Shown here: one piece after another, positions 1 to 7,005 of the stretch | Position numbering within the stretch: position 1 is the stretch's first letter | Layout: each line of letters begins with the position of its first letter | Source of the DNA: Planctomycetota bacterium | GTDB lineage: Bacteria > Planctomycetota > Planctomycetia > Planctomycetales > Planctomycetaceae | Assembly (NCBI GenBank): GCA_027622115.1 | Contig: JAQBZS010000143.1 | Location: 1-10,916 of the forward strand | DNA length: 10,916 nucleotides | Direction of reading: 5' to 3' | Program-made: the position numbers and the translations under genes | Notes under the pieces: generated by a model | The model's database searches: none | Told to the model about the DNA's origin: nothing | What the model saw: only the letters and a program-made list of their open reading frames with translations

Positions 1-246
1 CACCTTCGTCCTGTCCGCGTCCGATCGGCTGGCCGTTCTCGCCTTCACCTTGGCCGACGCCACCGGAGCCTTTTTGTCCGTGCTGAAAATGGGGGATCTC
101 CAGGTTCGGGACCGGCACGCTGACAATTTCGCGGCCACGGCGAGCAATCATCTCGCCATGTGTGACATATTTCCGCAGATTCGAGCGGACTTTGCCACGC
201 ACGATTTCCTGGAATCGTTTTAGGTCGCGTTCAATGCTGCGAGACA
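1..246 (-). CDS. YeaH/DUF444 family protein, N-terminal part (runs off the left edge)
   Basis: The 82 visible codons begin MSRSIERDLKRFQEIVRGKV and continue through a Gly-rich stretch around residues 60-82. This matches the start of the YeaH/YhbH (DUF444) family, whose full proteins are about 400 residues and carry a VWA-like domain further on; that part lies outside the window. The ATG at 246-244 has a GAGG about 10 nt upstream. The gene follows prkA on the same strand after a 79-bp gap. In many bacteria prkA, this gene and spoVR form one operon linked to starvation, stress or sporulation. The molecular role of YeaH is poorly known; it is thought to act with the PrkA kinase. No frame disruption is seen in the visible part. 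Confidence 0.9.
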
Positions 247-273
247 TGCTGGTGTCGCCTCGTATATCAAGAA

Positions 274-300
274 CGCCGGAGGCCCGATCAGCCCCCGGCG
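274..300 (-). terminator. Intercistronic hairpin between prkA and yeaH (weak terminator or attenuator)
   Basis: On the minus-strand transcript, CGCCGG (300-295) pairs with CCGGCG (279-274), then one G-U pair (294/280), then GGC with GCC (293-291/283-281). This gives a 10-bp stem with a 7-nt loop. It is followed by a short mixed U stretch (UUCUUGAU, 273-266), not a full U-tract. It begins 25 nt after the prkA stop. It could partly terminate or stabilise the prkA message so that less yeaH is made; the role is inferred from structure and position. Confidence 0.45.
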
Positions 301-325
301 ATTTGTCTTAGAAAGTCGGCGAAGG

Positions 326-2368
326 TTACTCGGACTTTGCATCACCGCGAGCGAAGATACTCGCCACGTATTGCAACACGTCCGTGGCGGATTCGTCGTT
401 GTACCCGTGGTTGCGAATCAATCGAGCCTTGACGATGTCGATCTTTTCTTGCGTGTCCGCATCAACCACGTTCGACACAAGGCTCGTCAGCTTGATCGTG
501 TCCTTTTGGTCTTCGAATAGCTTAAGTTCCAAAGCCTTTTGGAGCCGTTCATTGGTCTTGTAACTGAACGTTTTGCCGTCCAACGACAAGGCACCAATGT
601 AATTCATGATTTCCCGACGAAAATCATCCATGCGGCTTTCCGGGATATCGATCCGTTCTTCGATCGACCTCATCAATCGCTCATCGGGCTGCTCGTCTTC
701 ACCGGTGAACTTATTCTTCACGCGTTCCCTTTGCGTGTAGGATTTGACGTTGTCGATGTAATTGGAGCACAGTCTATCCAAGGCTTCCTCGTCGGCCGCA
801 ATGGCTCGTTGAACTTCGTTTTTCACAAGGTCCGTATACTCTTCCTTCACCACGGAGAGTAGCTGCAAATAGTGATCTCGCACTTCTTCGTGCTGAATCA
901 ACGAATGGTGCTTGAGTCCAGACTCAAGTTCCTTCATCACCATGAATGGATTGAGGCACGTCGAGTCCGGATTGACTACGAGTGCGTTCGAGATCTTGTC
1001 TTGAACGTAACGGGGCGAGATCCCCGTCATGCCTTCCGTCTTGGCTTCCTTGCGTAACTGCTTGACATTGTCCGCAGTAAACCCAGGCAAGGTCTTTCCG
1101 TTATACAACTTCAGTTTTTGCAGCAGCGTCAGGCCGGCGTTCTTCGGTTCTTCCAACCGCGTCAACACCGCCCACATCGCCGCGACTTCCAGCGTGTGAG
1201 GAGCGATGTGCTTATTGCGCACTCGCCGCGAGTTGTAGTCTTTTTCATAAATCTTGAGTTCTTCCGAGAGCTTTGTGACATAGGGCACGTCGATTTTGAC
1301 GGTCCGGTCGCGTAACGCCTCCATGAACTCGTTCGATTGCAACTTGCGATATTCCGGCTCATTCGTGTGGCCGAGAATGACCGTGTCGATATCCGTTTGA
1401 GCAAACTTCTTGGGCTTGATCTTGTGCTCTTGGGAAGCGCCCAACAAATCGTAAAGAAATGCGACATCCAGTTTTAGGACTTCGATAAATTCGATGATGC
1501 CTCGGTTGGCAACATTGAACTCGCCATCGAAGTTGAATGCGCGTGGATCGCTTTCGGTGCCATACTCGGCGATCTTGCGATAGTTGATGTCACCGGTCAG
1601 TTCGGTGGAATCCTGGTTCTTTTCGTCTTTCGGTTGGAACGTGCCGATGCCAATCCGGTCCTGCTCGGACAACAGAATTCGCCGGACAGTGACATCCTTG
1701 ACGACCTTGGTCCAATCGCCATTGTGCTTTTCCATGCGTTCGCGAAACATGTAGCGGCACAGGGGATTCAGGTCGCCGACGATGGAGACGACATGGGGAT
1801 CGTCCGCGTCTCGTCCTTCATTCAAGTAGGCACAAACCGCCTCGCGTTCGCCGACGGGGACGAGTTTCAGCGGCTCGTCATTCATCGGAGACCACACGAT
1901 GGACCCGTCCTCCTCCTTCCATCCATACGAGTAGATCGCGGCTTCATCCCGACGGCTGTAGCGTTCGAGACCTCGTTTGAGCAGTCGTGCGATCGTGCTC
2001 TTGGAACTGCCCACCGGGCCGTGGAGTAGCAAGACTCGGCGTTCACTTCCATAGCCGAGGGCCGCGCTGCGAAACACATTGACCAACGCCATCAACGGTT
2101 CCGTTAGGCCGAAAATCGCGTCCTGACCGTCGCATTCCGGATCGTCAAAGAATTTGTAACGAATCAACCCGTCTTCGCCACCCTCCAACTTGTAGGTGCC
2201 GTATGACAGAATCATGTCATACAACCGTTGGAAAGCGGATCGCGTGATTTCGGGCGTTCTACGGACAAGGTCGAGGTATTCGGGAAACGAACCCTGCCAG
2301 TGCTCTTGTAGATACGTGTCCGGAGACTGTTTACGTGAAATCTGATCGAGTAATGTTGCACCACTCAT
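326..2368 (-). CDS. prkA: PrkA family serine protein kinase
   Basis: This 680-residue protein is the usual length for PrkA/YeaG, an ATP-dependent serine protein kinase of the AAA+ superfamily tied to stationary-phase, nitrogen-starvation and sporulation responses. It is expected to be cytoplasmic. Seen: an N-terminal helical part (1-100), a P-loop GPVGSSKS at 117-124, and the conserved AAA block with ANRGIIEFIEVLK, then GHTNEPEY and ALRDRTVKIDVPYV. A C-terminal PrkA-type domain follows, with GISPRYVQDKISNAL in its first part. The frame is open for 37 codons further upstream (to 2479), but that extension does not look like the family. The ATG at 2368 has AAGGAG 7 nt ahead and starts MSGATLLDQISRKQ, a typical PrkA beginning. 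The YeaH gene follows on the same strand. The P-loop has Ser where most P-loops have Gly before the Lys. Confidence 0.95.
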   Translation of the reverse strand: MSGATLLDQISRKQSPDTYLQEHWQGSFPEYLDLVRRTPEITRSAFQRLYDMILSYGTYKLEGGEDGLIRYKFFDDPECDGQDAIFGLTEPLMALVNVFRSAALGYGSERRVLLLHGPVGSSKSTIARLLKRGLERYSRRDEAAIYSYGWKEEDGSIVWSPMNDEPLKLVPVGEREAVCAYLNEGRDADDPHVVSIVGDLNPLCRYMFRERMEKHNGDWTKVVKDVTVRRILLSEQDRIGIGTFQPKDEKNQDSTELTGDINYRKIAEYGTESDPRAFNFDGEFNVANRGIIEFIEVLKLDVAFLYDLLGASQEHKIKPKKFAQTDIDTVILGHTNEPEYRKLQSNEFMEALRDRTVKIDVPYVTKLSEELKIYEKDYNSRRVRNKHIAPHTLEVAAMWAVLTRLEEPKNAGLTLLQKLKLYNGKTLPGFTADNVKQLRKEAKTEGMTGISPRYVQDKISNALVVNPDSTCLNPFMVMKELESGLKHHSLIQHEEVRDHYLQLLSVVKEEYTDLVKNEVQRAIAADEEALDRLCSNYIDNVKSYTQRERVKNKFTGEDEQPDERLMRSIEERIDIPESRMDDFRREIMNYIGALSLDGKTFSYKTNERLQKALELKLFEDQKDTIKLTSLVSNVVDADTQEKIDIVKARLIRNHGYNDESATDVLQYVASIFARGDAKSE

Positions 2369-2375
2369 CACAACG

Positions 2376-2381
2376 CTCCTT
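2376..2381 (-). promoter_or_regulatory. Ribosome binding site that fixes the prkA start
   Basis: AAGGAG on the minus strand, 7 nt before the ATG at 2368-2366. It supports this start over the in-frame upstream ATGs at 2479 and 2452. Confidence 0.8.
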
Positions 2382-2515
2382 ACACCATCAACGAAAGGTG
2401 GCGTTTGGCCATGTGCTTTACCGGGGTGATTTGTGCGCGGGCACGAGCCCATAATCACACGCGGATAAACGCATAGCATGAGTTAAACGGATTGGGGTAT
2501 GGCGCGGTCGCCATG

Positions 2516-2559
2516 CTGAGATGCGAGTGTAGGCCATCATCTCAGACGACGATTGTCGT
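2516..2559. repeat. Two adjacent inverted repeats (hairpins) upstream of prkA
   Basis: CTGAGATG (2516-2523) is exactly complementary to CATCTCAG (2538-2545), with a 14-nt loop. The next base starts a second palindrome: ACGAC (2546-2550), loop GATT, GTCGT (2555-2559). They lie about 150-190 bp upstream of prkA and 360-400 bp upstream of the kinase gene. They could be protein-binding sites or an RNA structure in a long prkA leader. No U-tract follows on either strand, so a terminator is unlikely. Confidence 0.5.
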
Positions 2560-2907
2560 GGGGCTGGTCAAGCTACCAATTCCGCTGGCGCACAATGCCG
2601 CGCACACGACCGAGCGTGCGGAAAAGGAATCCCCGTAGCAAATTGGGGAGAGCATGACCTTCCCTGGTCGATCAACTTGTCAATAAGCAGCAAGTGGTAA
2701 AGAGAATCACCAGTCGGGGAATTCAATCCCTACTTTTCGGCGTCCAAGCCAAAAGTCAACTGCGATTATCGGCGAGCCTTGCAAGCTTGTGCAATATCAA
2801 TATCGGACACCGGTTCGAAGCCGCCAAATTGATTGATGATTCTGCGTGGATTGTTCCTCGTCACGCCTTTCGGTCAAATCCCCGGATTGAAGCTGTCTTC
2901 GTTTGCC

Positions 2908-2916
2908 AGGAAAGGA
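2908..2916 (+). promoter_or_regulatory. Ribosome binding site that fixes the PfkB kinase start
   Basis: AGGAAAGGA ends 5 nt before the ATG at 2922. It supports this start over the in-frame ATG at 2694, whose 76 extra codons show no kinase similarity. Confidence 0.8.
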
Positions 2917-2921
2917 CCGAA

Positions 2922-3902
2922 ATGGGGTTTGATGTTTATGGAATGGGAAACGCGCTGGTGGACATCCAATGTCGCGTTTCCGATGCAAAGCTGACCGAAC
3001 TGGCCTTCGACAAGGGAATCATGACGCTGGTCGATGAAGCGACACAGCGTGACGTGCTGGCAAAGTTGTCCGGCGAAACCGTCAATCGCTGTGCGGGCGG
3101 TTCGGCGGCGAACACGCTGATCGGTGTGTCCGAGTTTGGCGGTTCGGCCGCGTATGCCGGGAAAGTTTCCGAGGACGAAATCGGCGAGTTCTTTCTGGCC
3201 GACATGCACCGCATCGGCGTGAGCATGACCGGCCGGCAAGTCAGCGGACACACCGGCACGTGCGTCGTGCTGATTACCGAAGACGCGCAACGCACGATGC
3301 TGACGAATCTCGCCGTTTCCGCCGACTTGGGGCCGGAAGACGTCGATGAGACGACGCTCAAGGATTCGAAATACGTGTACGTTGAAGGCTACTTGTTTTC
3401 GGGGGATCGCACTCGCGAAGCCGCGTTTCGGGCGATCGAACTGGCGCGCGAGCACGGCGTCAAGATTGCATTCACGGTGTCGGACCCGTTCCTCGTCAAT
3501 CTGTATCGAGACCAATTGTGGGACTTGATCAAGAGTGTGGACTTGCTCTTCTGCAATGAAGAGGAAGCTCGCAGCCTGACGCAGCTTGACGACCCCGATG
3601 CATGTGCAAGGAAAATCCACGAACATGTCGCCAACGTGGCGGTCACGCTGGGGGCGAACGGTTCGATCTTGATGCACGAGAACGAGATCATTCGCATCCC
3701 CGGAATTCCCGCGCACGCGATCGACACAACTGGAGCGGGCGACATGTATGCTGCCGGGATTCTCTACGGCATCACCAACGGCTTGAGTTGGGAACAGGCT
3801 GGGCGAATTGCTTCGCATGCCAGCGCGCGGATTGTGGCCCAACTCGGCGCACGATTGGCCAATAAGTTCACGGCCGATGAAGTCGCTGAATTGGCGGGGT
3901 GA
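2922..3902 (+). CDS. PfkB family kinase, adenosine-kinase-like
   Basis: This 326-residue protein has the length and layout of a ribokinase/PfkB sugar or nucleoside kinase. The N-terminus (GFDVYGMGNALVDI) is the form seen in the bacterial adenosine-kinase-like subgroup. The first PfkB signature is GGSAANTLIG at 59-68. The second is DTTGAGDMYAAG at 268-279, with the catalytic base expected to be Asp274 and the GAG forming the anion hole. CNEEEA at 211-216 is the usual conserved block between them. The likely reaction is ATP-dependent phosphorylation of adenosine or a related nucleoside or sugar in the cytoplasm; the exact substrate cannot be read from sequence. It looks complete and intact. It is transcribed alone and converges on a truncated HAD gene, whose recognisable end touches this gene's TGA. 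Alternative: a sugar kinase of unknown specificity. Confidence 0.9.
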   Translation: MGFDVYGMGNALVDIQCRVSDAKLTELAFDKGIMTLVDEATQRDVLAKLSGETVNRCAGGSAANTLIGVSEFGGSAAYAGKVSEDEIGEFFLADMHRIGVSMTGRQVSGHTGTCVVLITEDAQRTMLTNLAVSADLGPEDVDETTLKDSKYVYVEGYLFSGDRTREAAFRAIELAREHGVKIAFTVSDPFLVNLYRDQLWDLIKSVDLLFCNEEEARSLTQLDDPDACARKIHEHVANVAVTLGANGSILMHENEIIRIPGIPAHAIDTTGAGDMYAAGILYGITNGLSWEQAGRIASHASARIVAQLGARLANKFTADEVAELAG

Positions 3903-4349
3903 CGGAAAGGCTCCGACTTCACCGACGGAGATGATGCGATCGAATTTCCATCCGATGCGATTCGCGGCCAGATGTTCGAGAAACTCGCGTTCGCCATTCG
4001 AAAGAGCCCCCAGTTGATACCGCCCCCCCAATCGCTCTAGCGCAGGCAATACATCGTCGAACGCGGACAACTGTTGCCACGCTTGCATCAATTCATCCAC
4101 GTCGTGTGACGACGCCTCAACGCCCAACAGTTGCAACGTGTAAACGCAGGCTCGACGAGCCACGGTCAGGTAGCCACCGTGTTCGATGCGCTGCCGGTAC
4201 CGCCATTGCTTCCAAACATCGTCCGCCGAAACGTCTGATCCTTGGCCCTTCAGAAACTCGCTGATGAATGGTTTCAGACTTCCGCCGAGATCCAAGACCG
4301 TTCCAAATAGGTCGAAGGTCAGGGCCTTCACGCCTTCAAGAGGTTGCAT
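3900..4349 (-). pseudogene. Truncated type II haloacid-dehalogenase-like (HAD) gene
   Basis: The frame starts at an ATG (4349) with GGAG 7 nt upstream and begins MQPLEGVKALTFDLFGTVLD. This is HAD motif I, with the nucleophile expected at Asp13. A helical cap follows (about 20-100), and motif II is GALSNGE (Ser117-Asn118). The family then expects a motif III Lys in a pattern like GAFKPxPxxY. Here the text reads SVGEVGAFPSP (141-151), with no Lys, and after that all similarity stops. Ser150 is encoded by the complement of the kinase TGA. Beyond that the frame stays open to 2874, but only as the antisense of the kinase gene. I read the other two frames and found no motif IV (Asp-rich loop). Type II HADs are about 220-230 residues, so roughly 75 are missing. 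It is probably inactive as a dehalogenase or phosphatase; a deletion is the simplest cause. It could still be translated as a chimeric 491-residue product. Confidence 0.75.
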
Positions 4350-4557
4350 CTTGATTCTCCGAAAACTGACTTCGCGAAGAGTGACTTCACAGGGGGCGGC
4401 GCGTCGGATAGCTTCAACCGTTGTCGATCGATTTGCGGATCATTGACATTCGCAGTCACTTTTGATCGGCAGTTTCGTGGATGGATCGCCCAAGTGAAAT
4501 GGCTCAACCCATATTTCGCTGCCCCCATTCATATCGCAATCACTCGGAGAACGTCTT
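4350..4557. other. Divergent intergenic region between the HAD remnant and the zinc-ribbon gene
   Basis: This 208-bp spacer should hold the promoters of both divergent genes. A consensus-like TTGACA is present on the plus strand at 4443-4448, but no good -10 hexamer lies 16-18 bp after it, so I do not call a promoter. No hairpins or repeats stand out. Confidence 0.5.
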
Positions 4558-5259
4558 ATGGATTCCGTTCCTGACGGGCTGAAGAAACTCCATCTTTTGC
4601 TCCTCGAAAGTCACGAGACGCTGCAAAAGTTGGAACGAGGACCCAAGCTCATCGAGGGCCGCCAGAAAAAGACTGCCGCCAAAGCTCAAGAAATCAGCAA
4701 ACAAAAAGAGGCCCTAATTCAATTTCGGAAGGCGGCCGACCAAAGAAATCTGCAATTGAAGACGAACGAAGCACGCATTACGGAACTCAAGGGCAAGCTC
4801 AACGCTGCGGCTTCCAATCGCGAATACGACATCATCCGCTCGCAAATCGACGCGGACGAAATGGCAAACAGCGTTCTCGAAGACGAAATCCTGGAATCGC
4901 TGGAAAAGGTCGATTCTGCTCAGAGTCGCGTGGCGGAATTGGAAGTGGCCTACGAAGCGGCGCTGAAGGATGAAAAGACAATCGCCGCCACGATCGAAGC
5001 GGAAAAACCGCAACTCGAAGTGGATGCGGCTCGGCACTTGGACGTGATCAAGGAAGCTGAAAAAGTCATTCCGGGGAAACTCGGCGAGACCTATAAACGG
5101 CTCGTCAAGCAACACGGCGCCGGAGCCTTGGCACCGCTCGAACAGAACGCGTGCGGCGCGTGCTTTGCGACGCTCTCGCGGCAAGAACTCGTGCGAATGA
5201 ACGTCGGCGATACGATGATTTGCCGACAATGCAATCGCATCATGTACAAGAGCGAGTAA
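4558..5259 (+). CDS. CdsZ-like C4 zinc-ribbon protein with long coiled coil
   Basis: This is a 233-residue protein. Residues about 15-170 are strongly charged with heptad-like spacing, indicating a long coiled-coil hairpin, and include the NREYDIIRSQI block (88-98) typical of this family. The C-terminus is a C4 zinc ribbon with Cys199, Cys202, Cys222 and Cys225 (CGACF ... CRQC). This matches the zf-RING_7 (DUF164) family, which includes chlamydial CT398/CdsZ, a protein reported to interact with secretion-related and sigma-factor partners. The role in planctomycetes is not known; a regulatory or adaptor function is inferred. The ATG at 4558 has GGAG (4546-4549) 8 nt upstream. It ends 9 bp before the end of yacG on the opposite strand, with no clear terminator between them. 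All four Cys are present and the gene looks intact. Confidence 0.85.
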   Translation: MDSVPDGLKKLHLLLLESHETLQKLERGPKLIEGRQKKTAAKAQEISKQKEALIQFRKAADQRNLQLKTNEARITELKGKLNAAASNREYDIIRSQIDADEMANSVLEDEILESLEKVDSAQSRVAELEVAYEAALKDEKTIAATIEAEKPQLEVDAARHLDVIKEAEKVIPGKLGETYKRLVKQHGAGALAPLEQNACGACFATLSRQELVRMNVGDTMICRQCNRIMYKSE

Positions 5260-5268
5260 CCGGCGAGA

Positions 5269-5475
5269 TCACTCGTCGAACTCGTCCTCTTCGTGCAACT
5301 GTTCCAGCAATTCTTCCGGATCGGCGTCTTCGACAATCGCGTACCGACCGTCCATCCAGCGATGCAGGTCGATTTGCTGACATCGCTCGCTGCAAAACGG
5401 AAACGTCCTCAAAGTCTTGGCGGCGTCAATCGGCAATACGTTGTTGCAAATGCCGCAGGTTGTGGCTCGTACCAT
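5269..5475 (-). CDS. yacG: YacG, zinc-binding DNA gyrase inhibitor
   Basis: This 68-residue protein has the YacG pattern: CGIC at 7-10, then FPFCSERC with Cys28 and Cys32, giving a C-x2-C-x17-C-x3-C zinc site, followed by IDLHRWMDGRYAI. The acidic tail (EDADPEELLEQLHEEDEFDE) is also typical. In E. coli, YacG binds the GyrB C-terminal region and blocks DNA binding by gyrase. The frame is open upstream to 5643, but the family starts with the Cys pair, so I chose the ATG at 5475. The site ahead of it is weak (GAGA, 7 nt away); a GTG two codons earlier is possible. It follows the lipoprotein gene on the same strand after 61 bp, so it may be the last gene of that operon. It converges on the zinc-ribbon gene. 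Confidence 0.9.
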   Translation of the reverse strand: MVRATTCGICNNVLPIDAAKTLRTFPFCSERCQQIDLHRWMDGRYAIVEDADPEELLEQLHEEDEFDE

Positions 5476-5536
5476 GATCACGTCTCGCGATTCTCCGATC
5501 CGGGATTGAATTTGTGGAATGTTTAATGCCCGTCGG

Positions 5537-6898
5537 TCAATCCAGTCCCTTGATGGGATTCGGTTCCGGCGGCAGTGTTGGGCCACGTGCTGGAGCCGGC
5601 GGCAGTTTTGGGCCATCCGCTGGAACTGGCGGCAGGTCTTCACCGGAGTCGAACAACAACGATCTCAATGTCTCGCCCGAACCTTCGGGTAATCTCAGCT
5701 TGGCCTCAAATCGCTTTCCGTCAGCGAGAAATGTTGCGCTGTTGAGCACTGCGAGCGCCATGTCGATGGCCTTCTTCGCGAATTCGTTGCCCGACAAGCC
5801 GGTCGCCAGCGGACCCAGAATCTGCGGGGCGGCATCCTTCATCTCTGCAACTTGTGCCTCGGCGATCTGTTTGAGTTGCGGCGGCAATTCCGTGCCGGTG
5901 GCGTTGACCACGGCGCTGATCGCCAATTCCTTGTCCAATCCGCCCTGCACGGTGATGTCGTCAATTGCGGTCAAAATCGATTTGATCTCGGGTAGAATCG
6001 GCACGATATCAACCAAAGCAGCGGCTTGTTCGCGGCGGATGGTCAGCGTGATCGGGCCGTCGAGATTCAGGGTTCTCAACTGCTTGGCGATCGGTGAGTT
6101 GCCTTTGGCCGCCAGAATCTTCTCGATGCCGTTGACTTCCGCAAACACGATCGTCGTCGAATTGATCAGTGAATAGGCCAGTTCATCGTTTGAGAAATAC
6201 TTTCGCCCGTTGAATTCATGAGCCTCATCATCAACACCGAGGCTTTCGATCGACACCGCTTTAGTCAGGACTAAGACCGCTCCGCCCGTAATCGCGAGAT
6301 GTTCTTCGGCGTCGTCCAGATCCTTTGGAGCATTGTCGACCTTGGGGTCATCTTGGCATCCGGGTGAATCGAGCCCACCGGGAAGTTCCGGCAACTTCGG
6401 TACATCCAGCCGACGAGGTTTGGATTCGAGTATGTTGGCACCGGGCCATGCCATGACCACCACGGCTCCGATCGTATCGGGATCGATGCCGGTCGACGTT
6501 TTGAAGTTGGCCTTCTCCGCATCCAAGAAACCGGGAACCGAAACGAGTCCTGCCTTGACGAATTCCGAGCCAAGAATCTGCTGCGGCCGAATGACGACGG
6601 CCGCGAAGGAATCGTCCGTGATCAGGTCGAAGGCGTGGTCGATGTTGACCGTCTCGATCGATGTCGGAGCCGGGGGAACGGGATTGCCGCCGGTGGATAA
6701 TGCCGTCTTGTCGCTCGTCTTCGTCGTGATGGACTCGCCGGCCGACTTCGATTCCGACGTGTCGACCGAGTCCGTCGCCGTCTTGCTGCCGCAGCCCAAG
6801 TTGAACGCTAGTGTTGCGATGACCAACAGGCCGAATGCTGACAAAGCGAATCCGTGAATCCAGCCGCGTGTGGCGGGAAGTGTGCCGGAAGTGTGCAT
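5537..6898 (-). CDS. Probable lipoprotein of unknown function with repeated Pro-rich tail
   Basis: I do not recognise the family. The 453-residue product has a hydrophobic signal segment (about 15-33) ending at AFNLGCGSK. Cys36 is a likely lipidation site, although Asn at -3 is not a usual lipobox residue. A Ser/Thr-rich linker follows (37-80), then a globular part (about 81-415) with phrases such as AFDLITDDSFAAVVIRP and GIDPDTIGAVVVMAW, which resemble large uncharacterised planctomycete surface proteins. The C-terminus repeats a 10-residue unit starting LPPxP about three times (422-450). Start: the ATG at 6898 has GGAG 6 nt upstream, better than the in-frame ATG at 6937. The gene lies 107 bp after the SGNH gene on the same strand, so both may act in the envelope. 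Function unknown. Confidence 0.75.
   Translation of the reverse strand: MHTSGTLPATRGWIHGFALSAFGLLVIATLAFNLGCGSKTATDSVDTSESKSAGESITTKTSDKTALSTGGNPVPPAPTSIETVNIDHAFDLITDDSFAAVVIRPQQILGSEFVKAGLVSVPGFLDAEKANFKTSTGIDPDTIGAVVVMAWPGANILESKPRRLDVPKLPELPGGLDSPGCQDDPKVDNAPKDLDDAEEHLAITGGAVLVLTKAVSIESLGVDDEAHEFNGRKYFSNDELAYSLINSTTIVFAEVNGIEKILAAKGNSPIAKQLRTLNLDGPITLTIRREQAAALVDIVPILPEIKSILTAIDDITVQGGLDKELAISAVVNATGTELPPQLKQIAEAQVAEMKDAAPQILGPLATGLSGNEFAKKAIDMALAVLNSATFLADGKRFEAKLRLPEGSGETLRSLLFDSGEDLPPVPADGPKLPPAPARGPTLPPEPNPIKGLD
5563..5640. repeat. Imperfect 30-bp tandem repeat in the lipoprotein gene 3' end
   Basis: Two full units (5581-5610 and 5611-5640) and a partial third (from about 5563) repeat with an exact 30-bp period; each begins GGCCA on the plus strand and carries TGGCGGCAG or CGGCGGCAG. 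They encode ten-residue LPPxP units at the protein C-terminus. The period keeps the frame, so unit number could vary without breaking the gene. Confidence 0.8.
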
Positions 6899-7005
6899 GC
6901 CTGTCTCCGAATATCGAACAACTTGGGTCGGAATCAAATCTCAAGGCGGCAATCTATCGCCACATGCCAACCCGGACGACTGTTCTCGCGTGCGAATTCA
7001 CAACT

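Larger units (their letters stand above)
2369..2921. other. Divergent intergenic region between prkA and the PfkB kinase gene
   Basis: This 553-bp spacer separates two divergently transcribed genes, so both promoters should lie in it. I found no -35/-10 pair good enough to call on either strand. Open frames continue into it from both genes (to 2479 minus, to 2694 plus), but they lack family similarity and ribosome sites. It contains two adjacent inverted repeats at 2516-2559, listed separately. The rest, 2560-2921, shows only weak short inverted repeats (for example TCCCC/GGGGA near 2625-2650) and nothing I can name. Confidence 0.6.

Noticed and set aside
2694..2921. N-terminal extension of the PfkB kinase
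   Set aside because: The 76 extra codons have no family similarity, and the ATG at 2922 has a good ribosome site and the normal family start.
2874..3899. Long minus-strand open frame antisense to the kinase gene, continuous with the HAD remnant
   Set aside because: Its sequence is simply the complement of a well-conserved kinase gene and shows no protein family similarity; it is probably open because of GC-rich codon use. It is mentioned only as a possible read-through tail of the HAD remnant.
4443..4475. TTGACA at 4443 as a promoter for the zinc-ribbon gene
   Set aside because: The -35 is perfect, but no acceptable -10 hexamer lies at 16-18 bp spacing.
5253..5275. Possible bidirectional terminator between the zinc-ribbon gene and yacG
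   Set aside because: Only a 5-bp stem (CGAGT/ACTCG) with a 13-nt loop and no T-run on either side; too weak to call.
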